Source: Clostridioides difficile
GTDB taxonomy: Bacteria; Bacillota; Clostridia; Peptostreptococcales; Peptostreptococcaceae
Direction: 5' to 3'
Length of the DNA: 45,272 bases
Assembly (NCBI RefSeq): GCF_900243075.1
Contig: NZ_OEZH01000134.1
Location: 1 to 45,272 of the forward strand
In this document: positions 1 to 7,092 of the stretch, in pieces
How positions within the stretch are numbered: position 1 is the first letter of the stretch
How the letters are laid out: every line of letters begins with the position of its first letter
The notes under the pieces: generated by a model
The model's database searches: none
Told to the model about the DNA's origin: nothing
Seen by the model: only the letters and a program-made list of their open reading frames with translations
Made by a program: the position numbers and the translations under genes

Positions 1-291
1 TTTTCTTACATTACATTTTTTAATCAAAAAAATCACCCCACTTAGTAGAATTTTACAGTATCTTGTTTACTGTGTCTACTAAATAGGGTGCTGTTCATGT
101 AAATCCCACTACTTTATTGTGTAATTTAAACGTTTATATCTAATAAGATTTTAGTTTAAAACAATTTAAATAGATAATAAAGTTGATATATAGTATAATT
201 ATAAAAAGAAAAGAAGTATTATATTATAGATATATAAACGCATTTGAGATATAAGAGGGAGTTATAAATCATTAGTTTTGAGGTGAATGTT
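1..291. other. Intergenic region at the left edge
   Basis: There is no convincing gene here. It holds a long imperfect hairpin (34-90, listed separately) and AT-rich sequence before the MarR gene. A TATAAT lies at 194-199 with only a weak -35 candidate (TAGATA, 171-176), so the promoter call is tentative. GAGGTG at 280-285 is the ribosome binding site of the next gene. Confidence 0.6.
34..90 (-). terminator. Long hairpin, terminator-like on the minus strand
   Basis: Arms 34-49 and 75-90 pair at 14 of 16 positions. An inner perfect 6-bp stem (55-60 with 68-73) extends the structure. Read on the minus strand the stem is followed by GATTTTTTT, as in an intrinsic terminator. On the plus strand no T-run follows. 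No minus-strand gene is visible just to its right, so what it would terminate is unknown. It may instead belong to the gene left of the window. Confidence 0.45.
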
Positions 292-732
292 ATGAGCGAT
301 AAAGAGTTATCTATTTTGTTGTTAGAAAGTATGAATAACTTTCATAATTTAATAAAGATTATTAATAATGAAAGATATAAAAAAGATAAGGTACTTACAG
401 AAAGACAGTTTTTTGCCTTAGTAAAAATAAGAAAACATGATAAAATAGAGCTTAAAAATCTGAGTAGAGATTTACATGTATCTACTTCTAGCTTGTGTAT
501 ACTGCTTAATAAATTGGTTGAGCAAGAGTATGTGTATAGGGAAGAAGATAGTAGAGATAGACGAAATACTTTTTATGGAATAACTAAAAATGGAGAAAAG
601 ATACTAGATGATGAAATATTAAAGTTTGTGTCTATAATAAGTGATAAAATGGATTGCTTAGATATAGATAATAAAGATAAATTATTTGCTTCTTTAGAAG
701 AGTCCAAAAATATAATAGAACAATTATTTTAA
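292..732 (+). CDS. MarR-family transcriptional regulator
   Basis: This is a 146-aa winged-helix DNA-binding protein of the MarR family, which usually acts as a dimeric repressor answering to small ligands or oxidative stress. The middle of the protein (about residues 35-100) has the family pattern: a TERQFFALVKI helix, a helix-turn-helix around LSRDLHVSTSSLCILLNKLV, and a wing with EEDSRDRRNTFYGITKNG, where the D-x-R-D-R-R motif is typical. The frame opens at a GTG (283), but ATG 292 is preferred because GAGGTG (280-285) lies 6 nt before it. The leucyl aminopeptidase gene begins 15 nt after the stop, so the two are probably co-transcribed. Its ligand and targets cannot be read from sequence. 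Confidence 0.85.
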   Translation: MSDKELSILLLESMNNFHNLIKIINNERYKKDKVLTERQFFALVKIRKHDKIELKNLSRDLHVSTSSLCILLNKLVEQEYVYREEDSRDRRNTFYGITKNGEKILDDEILKFVSIISDKMDCLDIDNKDKLFASLEESKNIIEQLF

Positions 733-747
733 AAAGGAGATGTTATT

Positions 748-2199
748 ATGCAGATAAAATGTTCTAAAGAAATATTAAAAAGTTTAGAAAATGCTATAAC
801 AGTAGTGGCTGTATTTGAGGGAGAAGATGTTTCTACGACATTTGATGAGTTAAATATGATAAGTAAAAATTTTAATGGTAAAGAAAATAATATAGATACT
901 GTAACATTAATTGAAAATGATAATTTAGTAAATGTTTGTTTTATTGGTTTTGGTAAGAAAGAGTTATTGAATAGAGAAAAAATCAGAATCATAGGTGGTA
1001 ATTTATGTAAGAAGTTAAAAAATATATTAAAAAATAAAGTATGCAAGAGTAATGATATTAATATACTGAATCTTGATTTAAATAGTGATGAAATAGGCTC
1101 TTTTACAGAAGGTATATTACTTGGAAATTATGAGTTTGATAAGTATAAGACAAAAAATAAGGATTTTGAAAAAAAAGAAGTTGATACTATAACTATATTT
1201 ACTGAAAAGAATGTTGAGTGTCAAATCGAAAAGGCTAAAGTATTAGCTAATTCAACTATAATAGCTAGAAATCTAGTAAATGAACCATCAAACGTAATAT
1301 ATCCAAAAACATTAGCAATAGAAACAGTCAAACTTGGTGCAGAGTTTGGGTTCAATGTTGAGGTTTATGAAGAAGAAAAAATAAAGGCATTAGGTATGGA
1401 AGCTTTTTTTGCTGTTTCAAGAGGTTCGATTAATAAACCAAGATTCATAGTGATGAGATATTTTGGAGATAAAGAAAGTACAGATACATTAGGTCTAGTA
1501 GGTAAAGGATTGACTTATGATACAGGTGGATATTCTTTAAAATCAAATGCTTCTATGCTAGACATGAAGACAGATATGGCTGGTGCTGCAAGTGTTATAG
1601 GTGCTATGTGTGCTATATCTCAAAGCAAATTAAAGAAAAATGTTATAGCAGTAGTTGCTGCATGTGAGAATGCTTTATCAGGAGGTTCATACAAACCTGG
1701 GGATATAATTAATTCGATGGCAAGGAAAACTATCGAGGTTTTAAATACAGATGCAGAAGGTAGACTTACATTAGCTGATGCAATATATTACATTATAAAT
1801 AATGAAAAAGTGACAAAGGTGGTTGATGTAGCAACATTAACTGGCGCTGCTTTAACATTGTTAGGTAATGTTGCAACTCCTATAGTAACAAATAATGAGG
1901 ATTTTTATTGTGAATTAGAAAAAGCTGCCACTTTATCTGGAGAAAGAGTGTGGAAGATGCCAATTTATGATGAATTTAAAGATATGATAAAAGGAGAAGA
2001 AGCAGACCTTAAAAACACTGGAGGTAAAAATGCTGGATGTATAACAGCAGGAGCTTTTATTGGCGAATTTGTTGGTAGTACTCCATGGATACACATGGAT
2101 ATAGCAGGGACAAGTACATCATCAAAATCAACTGGATATAAAGCAAAGGGAGCAACCGGAGAACCTGTGAGAACATTGTATTATTTAGCAGAAATGTAA
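748..2199 (+). CDS. pepA: Leucyl aminopeptidase (M17 family)
   Basis: This is a cytosolic two-metal aminopeptidase that removes N-terminal residues from peptides; family members are normally hexamers. The protein has 483 aa, the usual length. An N-terminal macro-like domain (about 1-160) precedes the catalytic domain. The metal and active-site segments are present: GKGLTYDTGG (252-261), MKTDMAGAASV shortly after, and the signature NTDAEGRL (333-340). The first segment departs slightly from the common GITFDSGG form, so this is a divergent clostridial member. AAAAAGGAG precedes the ATG. It follows the MarR gene by 15 nt and ends at a strong terminator. The family is certain; the exact gene name is by homology. 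Confidence 0.92.
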   Translation: MQIKCSKEILKSLENAITVVAVFEGEDVSTTFDELNMISKNFNGKENNIDTVTLIENDNLVNVCFIGFGKKELLNREKIRIIGGNLCKKLKNILKNKVCKSNDINILNLDLNSDEIGSFTEGILLGNYEFDKYKTKNKDFEKKEVDTITIFTEKNVECQIEKAKVLANSTIIARNLVNEPSNVIYPKTLAIETVKLGAEFGFNVEVYEEEKIKALGMEAFFAVSRGSINKPRFIVMRYFGDKESTDTLGLVGKGLTYDTGGYSLKSNASMLDMKTDMAGAASVIGAMCAISQSKLKKNVIAVVAACENALSGGSYKPGDIINSMARKTIEVLNTDAEGRLTLADAIYYIINNEKVTKVVDVATLTGAALTLLGNVATPIVTNNEDFYCELEKAATLSGERVWKMPIYDEFKDMIKGEEADLKNTGGKNAGCITAGAFIGEFVGSTPWIHMDIAGTSTSSKSTGYKAKGATGEPVRTLYYLAEM

Positions 2200-2226
2200 G
2201 ATATTATATAGTAAAATATAATTTAT

Positions 2227-2276
2227 AAAGCCACATGAATAATCTTAGATTACAAAAATTATTCATGTGGCTTTAT
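2227..2276. terminator. Bidirectional terminator between pepA and the membrane-protein gene
   Basis: A perfect 17-bp stem (2227-2243 with 2258-2274) flanks a 14-nt loop. It begins AAAG and ends CTTT with T-rich sequence after it, so it can terminate both the aminopeptidase transcript (+) and the convergent membrane-protein gene (-). Confidence 0.85.
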
Positions 2277-2293
2277 TTGTAAATTTAAATAAA

Positions 2294-2962
2294 TTATTTA
2301 CTCTTTTTCTTTTTTTCAAGTATAAAAGTATCTCTATTAGATAAAAGAGCGGGTATGTACATAATACTAGTAACAAAAATGAATGTAAAAATAGCAGTTG
2401 TGCTATGACTTAAAAAACCATAATAATATTGTGCGTTAGTAAATGTGTTTAGTAAAAAAATGAATGAAAAATAAATGAAACAGATAGCTAAGTTATCTCT
2501 AAGTGCATATCTGTTAACTTTAAATTTTCTAACATCGACCATATATATATCTGCATAAATTATCAGGCACTTAGAGAAGATAAATATAAAGTATATTAAG
2601 CTAGGAAATTCATAACCCAAGTTTTTAGAAAAAATGAGTTCTCCAACTGAACAAACTAAACTCCAAGAAAAAAATATGTTAAAAAGATGATACTGTTTAA
2701 AAACCAGTATAGCTATACATAGATATATGCAGATATAATTAATTCCAATTGGTAAAGAGTTTAAAGTACTATAATTACCTGAAGAAATGATTAATAGTTG
2801 TTCTAAGGCCATAACCACTACCATTAGTGTACAAATTATCTTCTCAACTGTGTAACTATAAGGTAAAATATTTTTGGTTAGTTTTGGACAATAGTATAGA
2901 AACAATCCAAATATAAAAAGACTTACAAATTGTTCACTAGAAAAAAGAAAAATTTTAAACAT
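2294..2962 (-). CDS. Polytopic membrane protein, possibly YwaF/TIGR02206-like
   Basis: This is a 222-aa very hydrophobic protein with about six or seven predicted membrane helices and a basic C-terminus (LEKKKKSK). I do not recognise a defined function. The opening FSSEQF followed by a helix, a glutamate before the third helix and a central SLPIGINY segment recall the YwaF/TIGR02206 family of uncharacterised integral membrane proteins, where a similar LPL..C motif occurs; this is a weak resemblance. The open frame runs back to 3118, but AGGAGAG (2977-2971) lies 8 nt before ATG 2962, and a promoter sits at 2997-3025, inside the longer frame. The start at 2962 is therefore preferred. The gene is monocistronic and convergent with pepA. 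Confidence 0.7.
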   Translation of the reverse strand: MFKIFLFSSEQFVSLFIFGLFLYYCPKLTKNILPYSYTVEKIICTLMVVVMALEQLLIISSGNYSTLNSLPIGINYICIYLCIAILVFKQYHLFNIFFSWSLVCSVGELIFSKNLGYEFPSLIYFIFIFSKCLIIYADIYMVDVRKFKVNRYALRDNLAICFIYFSFIFLLNTFTNAQYYYGFLSHSTTAIFTFIFVTSIMYIPALLSNRDTFILEKKKKSK

Positions 2963-2996
2963 ATAACATTCTCTCCTATAATAAATTTGATATGTA

Positions 2997-3025
2997 TCTA
3001 TATAAATATATTCATTCTCTCTCAA
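2997..3025 (-). promoter_or_regulatory. Sigma-A-type promoter of the membrane-protein gene
   Basis: Read on the minus strand, TTGAGA (3025-3020) and TATAGA (3002-2997) are separated by exactly 17 bp. It lies about 35 bp before the start codon chosen for the 222-aa membrane protein and argues against the longer frame. Confidence 0.55.
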
Positions 3026-3230
3026 TTTAATATATAAAAAATTCAATAAGAGTTTTATTTTATATAAGAATTTTAATAAATAAAACGCAATGTTATTTTG
3101 TAAGTGTAGTTTCATCATGTCAAAAAATAATTTTTTTTTTATTTACTAGAGTTTTTGGGAATAATAATAACAAATATTAGAACTAATTAATAGTTTTTGT
3201 AAGTATTTGACAATAGAGAGGATGTAGCAA

Positions 3231-3371
3231 ATGGGAATAATAGAGTCCGCATCAAAATTGGCTGAGATGGTTCATTTATTAGCAATTGAAAAGGGGATAA
3301 CTGATATAGAAGCATGGGATGAAGCTGTGGAAGAATATAGTAAACTTTATGAAGAAAGAAGAAAGGAATAA
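3231..3371 (+). CDS. Small conserved-looking protein, 46 aa
   Basis: This short gene has ATG at 3231 and a stop at 3369-3371. GAGAGGA (3216-3222) lies 8 nt upstream, an ideal ribosome binding site. The product (MGIIESASKL... ending ...LYEERRKE) is soluble, helical and rich in Glu, Lys and Ala, with no Cys and no membrane segment. Composition and codon use are like the neighbouring genes rather than random AT-rich sequence. It stands alone between two minus-strand genes and is followed at 3463-3513 by a terminator-like hairpin. I recognise no family. The evidence that it is real is the Shine-Dalgarno, the amphipathic composition and the terminator. Confidence 0.65.
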   Translation: MGIIESASKLAEMVHLLAIEKGITDIEAWDEAVEEYSKLYEERRKE

Positions 3372-3462
3372 AATAATTAAAAATAAAAATTTTATGGTAA
3401 GAAGTAACTTTATTTAGATAAGATTAATTTTTTATAAAAATATTAAAAATCACATAAATAAG

Positions 3463-3516
3463 AAAGATGGTATTTCATATGTACTTAGAAAGTCATTTTG
3501 AGATACCATCTTTAGA
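3463..3516. terminator. Terminator-like hairpin after the 46-aa gene
   Basis: A 15-bp stem pairs 3463-3477 with 3499-3513, with one G-U pair. AAAGATGGTAT pairs with ATACCATCTTT, and T-rich sequence follows on the plus strand. It lies between the small gene and the convergent MazG-like gene and may serve both. Confidence 0.65.
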
Positions 3517-3530
3517 TTTGTTTTGATAAA

Positions 3531-3558
3531 TAGATAAGTAAGAAATTTTACTTATCTA
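3531..3558 (-). terminator. Weak terminator overlapping the MazG-like stop codon
   Basis: TAGATAAGTAA (3531-3541) is exactly complementary to 3548-3558, giving an 11-bp AT-rich stem that includes the stop codon of the minus-strand gene. With few G-C pairs it is a weak terminator at best; the stronger hairpin at 3463-3513 may do the work. Confidence 0.35.
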
Positions 3559-3868
3559 TATTTTTTATGTAGCCTCTTTTTTCTAATTTTTTTATATGTT
3601 CTTTTCGTATTTCATCAAGATTAATACCATATTGTTCTTCTAACTTAAACATCATTGTAACACATGTCTGCGCTACATCCATTAGTTCCTTAGCAGTTTT
3701 CTTTATAATATCAACTTCATCTAAGTCATTATTTTCTCCACTTAGATTTCTAAATTTACCTATACATTCAGCTAGTTCACCTTGTTCTTCACCCATTTTG
3801 ATAAATGTAGATTCTAGTGTTGGGTCTAAATTATTAAGCTCTGGTAAGGATATAGTTTTTAGTTTCAT
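3548..3868 (-). CDS. MazG-like nucleotide pyrophosphohydrolase family protein
   Basis: This is a 106-aa single-domain all-helical protein of the MazG/all-alpha NTP pyrophosphatase superfamily. Such enzymes hydrolyse (d)NTPs to monophosphate and pyrophosphate with Mg2+, often as house-cleaning of abnormal nucleotides. The metal-binding pattern is visible: KMGEEQGELAE in the first half and ELMDVAQTCV in the second, the E-x-x-E and E-x-x-D type ligands. The frame opens at 3892, but AAAGGAG (3880-3874) lies 5 nt before ATG 3868, which is taken as the start. It lies downstream of the sirtuin gene on the same strand, with a gap of about 120 bp. The substrate is unknown. Confidence 0.75.
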   Translation of the reverse strand: MKLKTISLPELNNLDPTLESTFIKMGEEQGELAECIGKFRNLSGENNDLDEVDIIKKTAKELMDVAQTCVTMMFKLEEQYGINLDEIRKEHIKKLEKRGYIKNIDK

Positions 3869-3987
3869 AAAAGCTCCTTTCAAGTTATTCATATTTATAC
3901 TAAAACATCATAACAAAAATAATACTAAAAAAAAACTTTAAATTCAACATAAAAACTCATATGTATAATAAAAATCGTGAAATAAAT

Positions 3988-4725
3988 CTACATTTGTCTT
4001 AATACAGCGTCATATAAAACTTCTCCAATAGGCTTATTTATTACAAGAGAAGCTGACTTATCATAAACTGTGTTTGCTTTATTGATAAGAGCAATATACT
4101 TGCCTTTGTAATAATCTATAAAACTTGCTGCTGGGTATACAGCTAATGATGTACCACCTATAATTAGTAAATCAGCATTACTTATAGCAGAAATTGTTTT
4201 AGTAATGACATCACTATCAAGGGCTTCTTCATAAAGCACTACATCAGGTTTTACTATAGAACCACAGTTGTCACAGTAAGGAATATTACCACCTAGATTT
4301 AACATAGATTCTAAGTCAAAAAACTTACCACATTTAGTACAATAATTTCTGTGTACAGAACCATGAAGTTCTAAGACATTTTTACTCCCAGCCATTTGAT
4401 GAAGTCCATCTATATTTTGAGTTATGACAGCTTTAAGTTTACCCATTTCTTCAAGCTTTGCTAAAGCTATGTGAGCATTGTTGGGTTTTGCATTAGGATA
4501 TATCAATTTATCCTTATAAAATTCAAAAAATTCTTCTGGGTATCTAACAAAAAAAGTATGTGAAACTAATTGTTCAGCAGTAAATTGTTTATTGAGTTTT
4601 TGGCTAAATAGTCCAGTAGAACTTCTAAAATCTGGAATATTAGATTCGGTTGAAACACCTGCGCCACCAAAAAATACAATATTATTGTGATTGGCTATTA
4701 AGTTTTTTAAGTTATTTGCATCCAT
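3988..4725 (-). CDS. cobB: NAD-dependent protein deacylase, sirtuin (Sir2 family)
   Basis: This 245-aa sirtuin removes acyl groups from lysine using NAD+, giving nicotinamide and O-acyl-ADP-ribose. All diagnostic elements are intact: the Rossmann loop GAGVSTESNIPDFRS (21-35), TQNIDGLHQMAG (102-113), catalytic His121 in LHGSVH, a zinc ribbon with Cys129, Cys132, Cys151 and Cys154, and GGTSLAVYPAAS in the NAD site. Length is usual for a bacterial sirtuin. GGAGGTG sits just upstream of the ATG. It is divergent from acd and upstream of the MazG-like gene on the same strand. The symbol follows bacterial usage for the family; acyl preference cannot be read here. Confidence 0.92.
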   Translation of the reverse strand: MDANNLKNLIANHNNIVFFGGAGVSTESNIPDFRSSTGLFSQKLNKQFTAEQLVSHTFFVRYPEEFFEFYKDKLIYPNAKPNNAHIALAKLEEMGKLKAVITQNIDGLHQMAGSKNVLELHGSVHRNYCTKCGKFFDLESMLNLGGNIPYCDNCGSIVKPDVVLYEEALDSDVITKTISAISNADLLIIGGTSLAVYPAASFIDYYKGKYIALINKANTVYDKSASLVINKPIGEVLYDAVLRQM

Positions 4726-5065
4726 AGTTACACCTCCAAATTATTATATATAAATTGTACTACATCTTGAGGTGTTTATGTTACTTTATTAGAACTGAGT
4801 ATTTGTAAACTACTACATTAAAATTAATTTAGTCTTTTCAATATTAATATTAATTTAATGATAGACAAAATTATAAGAGAAATAAAAGATTTTTATTTAT
4901 TTACCTCAAATAAATATACAATTCAATCAGTTAAATAAAGAAAAAATAAAGTGAGTATAAAGAAAATGTATACATAATGTAAATAGACAATATTTACTAA
5001 AATAACAAGTTGTCGTATAATTATATTAAAATTGTTTTAATGTATAAGAAGGGCGGGGGAAGTAC
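4726..5065. other. Divergent intergenic region between the sirtuin gene and acd
   Basis: About 340 bp of very AT-rich DNA separates the divergent starts. It holds the acd promoter (4993-5021), a run of TTAATATTAATATTAA-like sequence around 4840-4860, and the sirtuin ribosome binding site near 4735. I see no riboswitch-like structure and no small gene with a ribosome binding site. Confidence 0.6.
4993..5021 (+). promoter_or_regulatory. Promoter of acd
   Basis: TTTACT (4993-4998) and a perfect TATAAT (5016-5021) are separated by 17 bp. Start of transcription would be near 5028, giving a leader of about 38 nt with an unusual G-rich ribosome binding site (GGGCGGGGGAAG) before the GTG. Confidence 0.65.
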
Positions 5066-6877
5066 GTGAAGAAAAAAGCAGCTTTAGCAACATTAGCTAT
5101 GTTACCCTTAAGTGTGGTAAATGCACATGCTGATGGAGATATAGGTATAGTGACTATAAATTATTTAAATGTAAGAAATGAACCAACTGCCGAAAGTAGT
5201 ATAGCCTTTGTTGCTAAAAAAGATGATAAAGTTTTGATTAAAGACTCTTCTAATGGATGGTATAAAATAAAAGCCGAATCTGGACAAGAAGGTTGGGCTT
5301 CATCAAAATATATAGCAAAATCAAATGGTGATTCTTTAAGAACGTCTACAAATAAAGAAAAACAAGTTATTTCAAATAGTTTGAATATGAGAAATGGAGC
5401 AGGTACAAGTTACAGAGTAATAACCGTACTAAAAAAAGGAAGTAAAGTAGAAGTAATATCAGAGAGTAATGGGTGGTCTAAAATCAAATATGATGGAAGA
5501 TTAGGGTATGTAGCGAGTTCTTATTTAGGAGATGTTTCAAATTCAACTAATAAATCAAAGACTAAACAAGTAAATACAACTTCACTAAATGTAAGAAGTG
5601 GCCCAAATACAAGTTATGGTTTGTTAGGCAAGTTGCCAAAAGGAAGTAAAGTAGAAGTAATATCAGAAAGTAATGGATGGTCCAAAATAAAGTATAATGG
5701 AAAAGACGCATATGTATCTAGCATGTACTTATCAGATGTAAGCCAAAGTAATTCAGATGATTCTAATCAAAGTAATGATAAAAAAAATACTGATAAGGTT
5801 GTAAATACAGCTTCTTTAAACGTAAGAAGTGGACCAGGTTCTACATATAGTAAGTTGGGAAAGGTTTATAAAGGAAGTAAGGTAACCGTACTATCAGAAA
5901 GTAGTGGATGGGCTAAGATTAATTTTAACAATAAAGAAGCCTTTGTAGTAGGAAATTATCTATCTACTTCAGCAGATACATCAAATAATAACTCTGATAG
6001 TAGTTCTAATAATAATGGTAATGATTCTTCATCATCAGGTCAAGTAAATGGCATGTCAGGTATAAGTGGCGCTAAAATTGATTATAAATCTTTGAACTAT
6101 ACTTTGGCATCTCATATAAGTAAACAAGTTGAAAAAGCAGCAACAGGAGGAAATGTAGTAGCACCAGGTAATAGAAAAAGTACTCCAAGTCCTGAATTTA
6201 GTACTTTTTCAGCACAAAGAACAAGCTCATTTGTAAATGCAAGTACAAGTGATATAGAATACTATTTAAATCCTAAAAACTTTACAAATACTACTAAGGG
6301 TATGATGCAGTTTTTGAAGATTAACAGTTATAGAGGTGGTATTTCAGAATCAAGTCTGAACTCATATCTTAATGGTTTGTCTTCTAGTGTATTTAAAAAC
6401 CAAGGAGCAGCATTTATAAATGCTGCTAAGAAGTATAATATAGATGTCGTATATCTAGTATCTCATGCTATGTGGGAAACTGCTTATGGCAAGTCAACAC
6501 TTGCACAAGGTCAGACACTAACTTCTTATAAGGGTGAACCTCTTAGTAAACCAGTTAAAGTATACAATTTTTTTGGGATAGGAGCAATAGATAAAAGTGC
6601 TAATGTTTCAGGAGCAGAAGCAGCATATTCTAATGGATGGACTAGTGTAGAAGCTACAGTAGATGGTTCTGCAAAGTGGATATCTCAAAACTATATAAAT
6701 AGTTCTAAGTACAATCAAAATACTATCTACAAGATGAAGTGGAATTATGATTATACATGGCATCAATATGCAACTGACGTAAACTGGGCTAATGGGATTT
6801 CTGGAATTATGGAGAATTTAATTGGTCTTTATGGTGGAGGAAGCAGTTTAGTTTTTGAGGTTCCTCAATACAAGTAA
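5066..6877 (+). CDS. acd: Autolysin Acd, SH3b-repeat endo-beta-N-acetylglucosaminidase
   Basis: This is a secreted peptidoglycan hydrolase cleaving after N-acetylglucosamine in the glycan strand. The 603-aa protein starts at GTG 5066. A signal peptide (basic MKKK, hydrophobic core, AHA cleavage site near residue 22) is followed by four bacterial SH3 repeats (about 27-83, 101-155, 168-222, 245-300), each with the LNVR(S/N)GP-type and GW.KI signatures. A Ser/Asn-rich linker (about 300-330) leads to a GH73 glucosaminidase domain in the C-terminal third, with likely catalytic Glu471 in HAMWETAYGKS. This modular plan matches Acd described from C. difficile, which I recall; identity is inferred. 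It has its own promoter and terminator. Repeats 2 and 3 are nearly identical in DNA. Confidence 0.88.
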   Translation: MKKKAALATLAMLPLSVVNAHADGDIGIVTINYLNVRNEPTAESSIAFVAKKDDKVLIKDSSNGWYKIKAESGQEGWASSKYIAKSNGDSLRTSTNKEKQVISNSLNMRNGAGTSYRVITVLKKGSKVEVISESNGWSKIKYDGRLGYVASSYLGDVSNSTNKSKTKQVNTTSLNVRSGPNTSYGLLGKLPKGSKVEVISESNGWSKIKYNGKDAYVSSMYLSDVSQSNSDDSNQSNDKKNTDKVVNTASLNVRSGPGSTYSKLGKVYKGSKVTVLSESSGWAKINFNNKEAFVVGNYLSTSADTSNNNSDSSSNNNGNDSSSSGQVNGMSGISGAKIDYKSLNYTLASHISKQVEKAATGGNVVAPGNRKSTPSPEFSTFSAQRTSSFVNASTSDIEYYLNPKNFTNTTKGMMQFLKINSYRGGISESSLNSYLNGLSSSVFKNQGAAFINAAKKYNIDVVYLVSHAMWETAYGKSTLAQGQTLTSYKGEPLSKPVKVYNFFGIGAIDKSANVSGAEAAYSNGWTSVEATVDGSAKWISQNYINSSKYNQNTIYKMKWNYDYTWHQYATDVNWANGISGIMENLIGLYGGGSSLVFEVPQYK

Positions 6878-6895
6878 TATATAAATAAAAAATAC

Positions 6896-6942
6896 AGACT
6901 ATGGGTAGTTTTCATTTTGTTTAAATTATCTATAGTCTTTTT
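6896..6942 (+). terminator. Terminator of acd
   Basis: AGACTAT (6896-6902) pairs with ATAGTCT (6932-6938). The stem extends inward with G-U and A-U pairs to about 6908/6926, and TTTTG follows. Confidence 0.75.
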
Positions 6943-6987
6943 GTATATAATTTACCAATTATAAATTTAATATTAACAAAATTTTTA

Positions 6988-6996
6988 TGTTATAAT
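6988..6996 (+). promoter_or_regulatory. Extended -10 promoter of polC
   Basis: TGT followed by TATAAT (6988-6996) forms an extended -10 element. No good -35 is visible, as is usual for that promoter type. It lies after the acd terminator and about 100 bp before the polC start. Confidence 0.5.
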
Positions 6997-7092
6997 AATG
7001 ATTCTAAGTAAATATAAGTGAGTAATTAGATAGAAATAGATAAAAAGTGGTAATAATATATATAAAGATAATTTTGAGAAAGGAGGATATAA

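Noticed and set aside
729-1046. Minus-strand open frame opposite pepA
   Set aside because: It lies wholly within a well-supported gene, has no ribosome binding site and looks like a low-complexity antisense shadow. The same holds for other antisense frames inside polC, infB, pnp, spoIIIE and rny.
2963-3118. N-terminal extension of the membrane protein to 3118
   Set aside because: A strong Shine-Dalgarno and a promoter sit inside the extension, and the added residues look like translated AT-rich DNA.
3207-3212. Perfect TTGACA just upstream of the 46-aa gene
   Set aside because: It is too close to the start codon, with no -10 before the gene; any transcript from it would begin inside the coding sequence.
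4838-4862. TTAATATTAATATTAA-type inverted repeat as an operator
   Set aside because: Self-complementary AT runs of this kind are expected by chance in such AT-rich intergenic DNA, and no matching second site was found.
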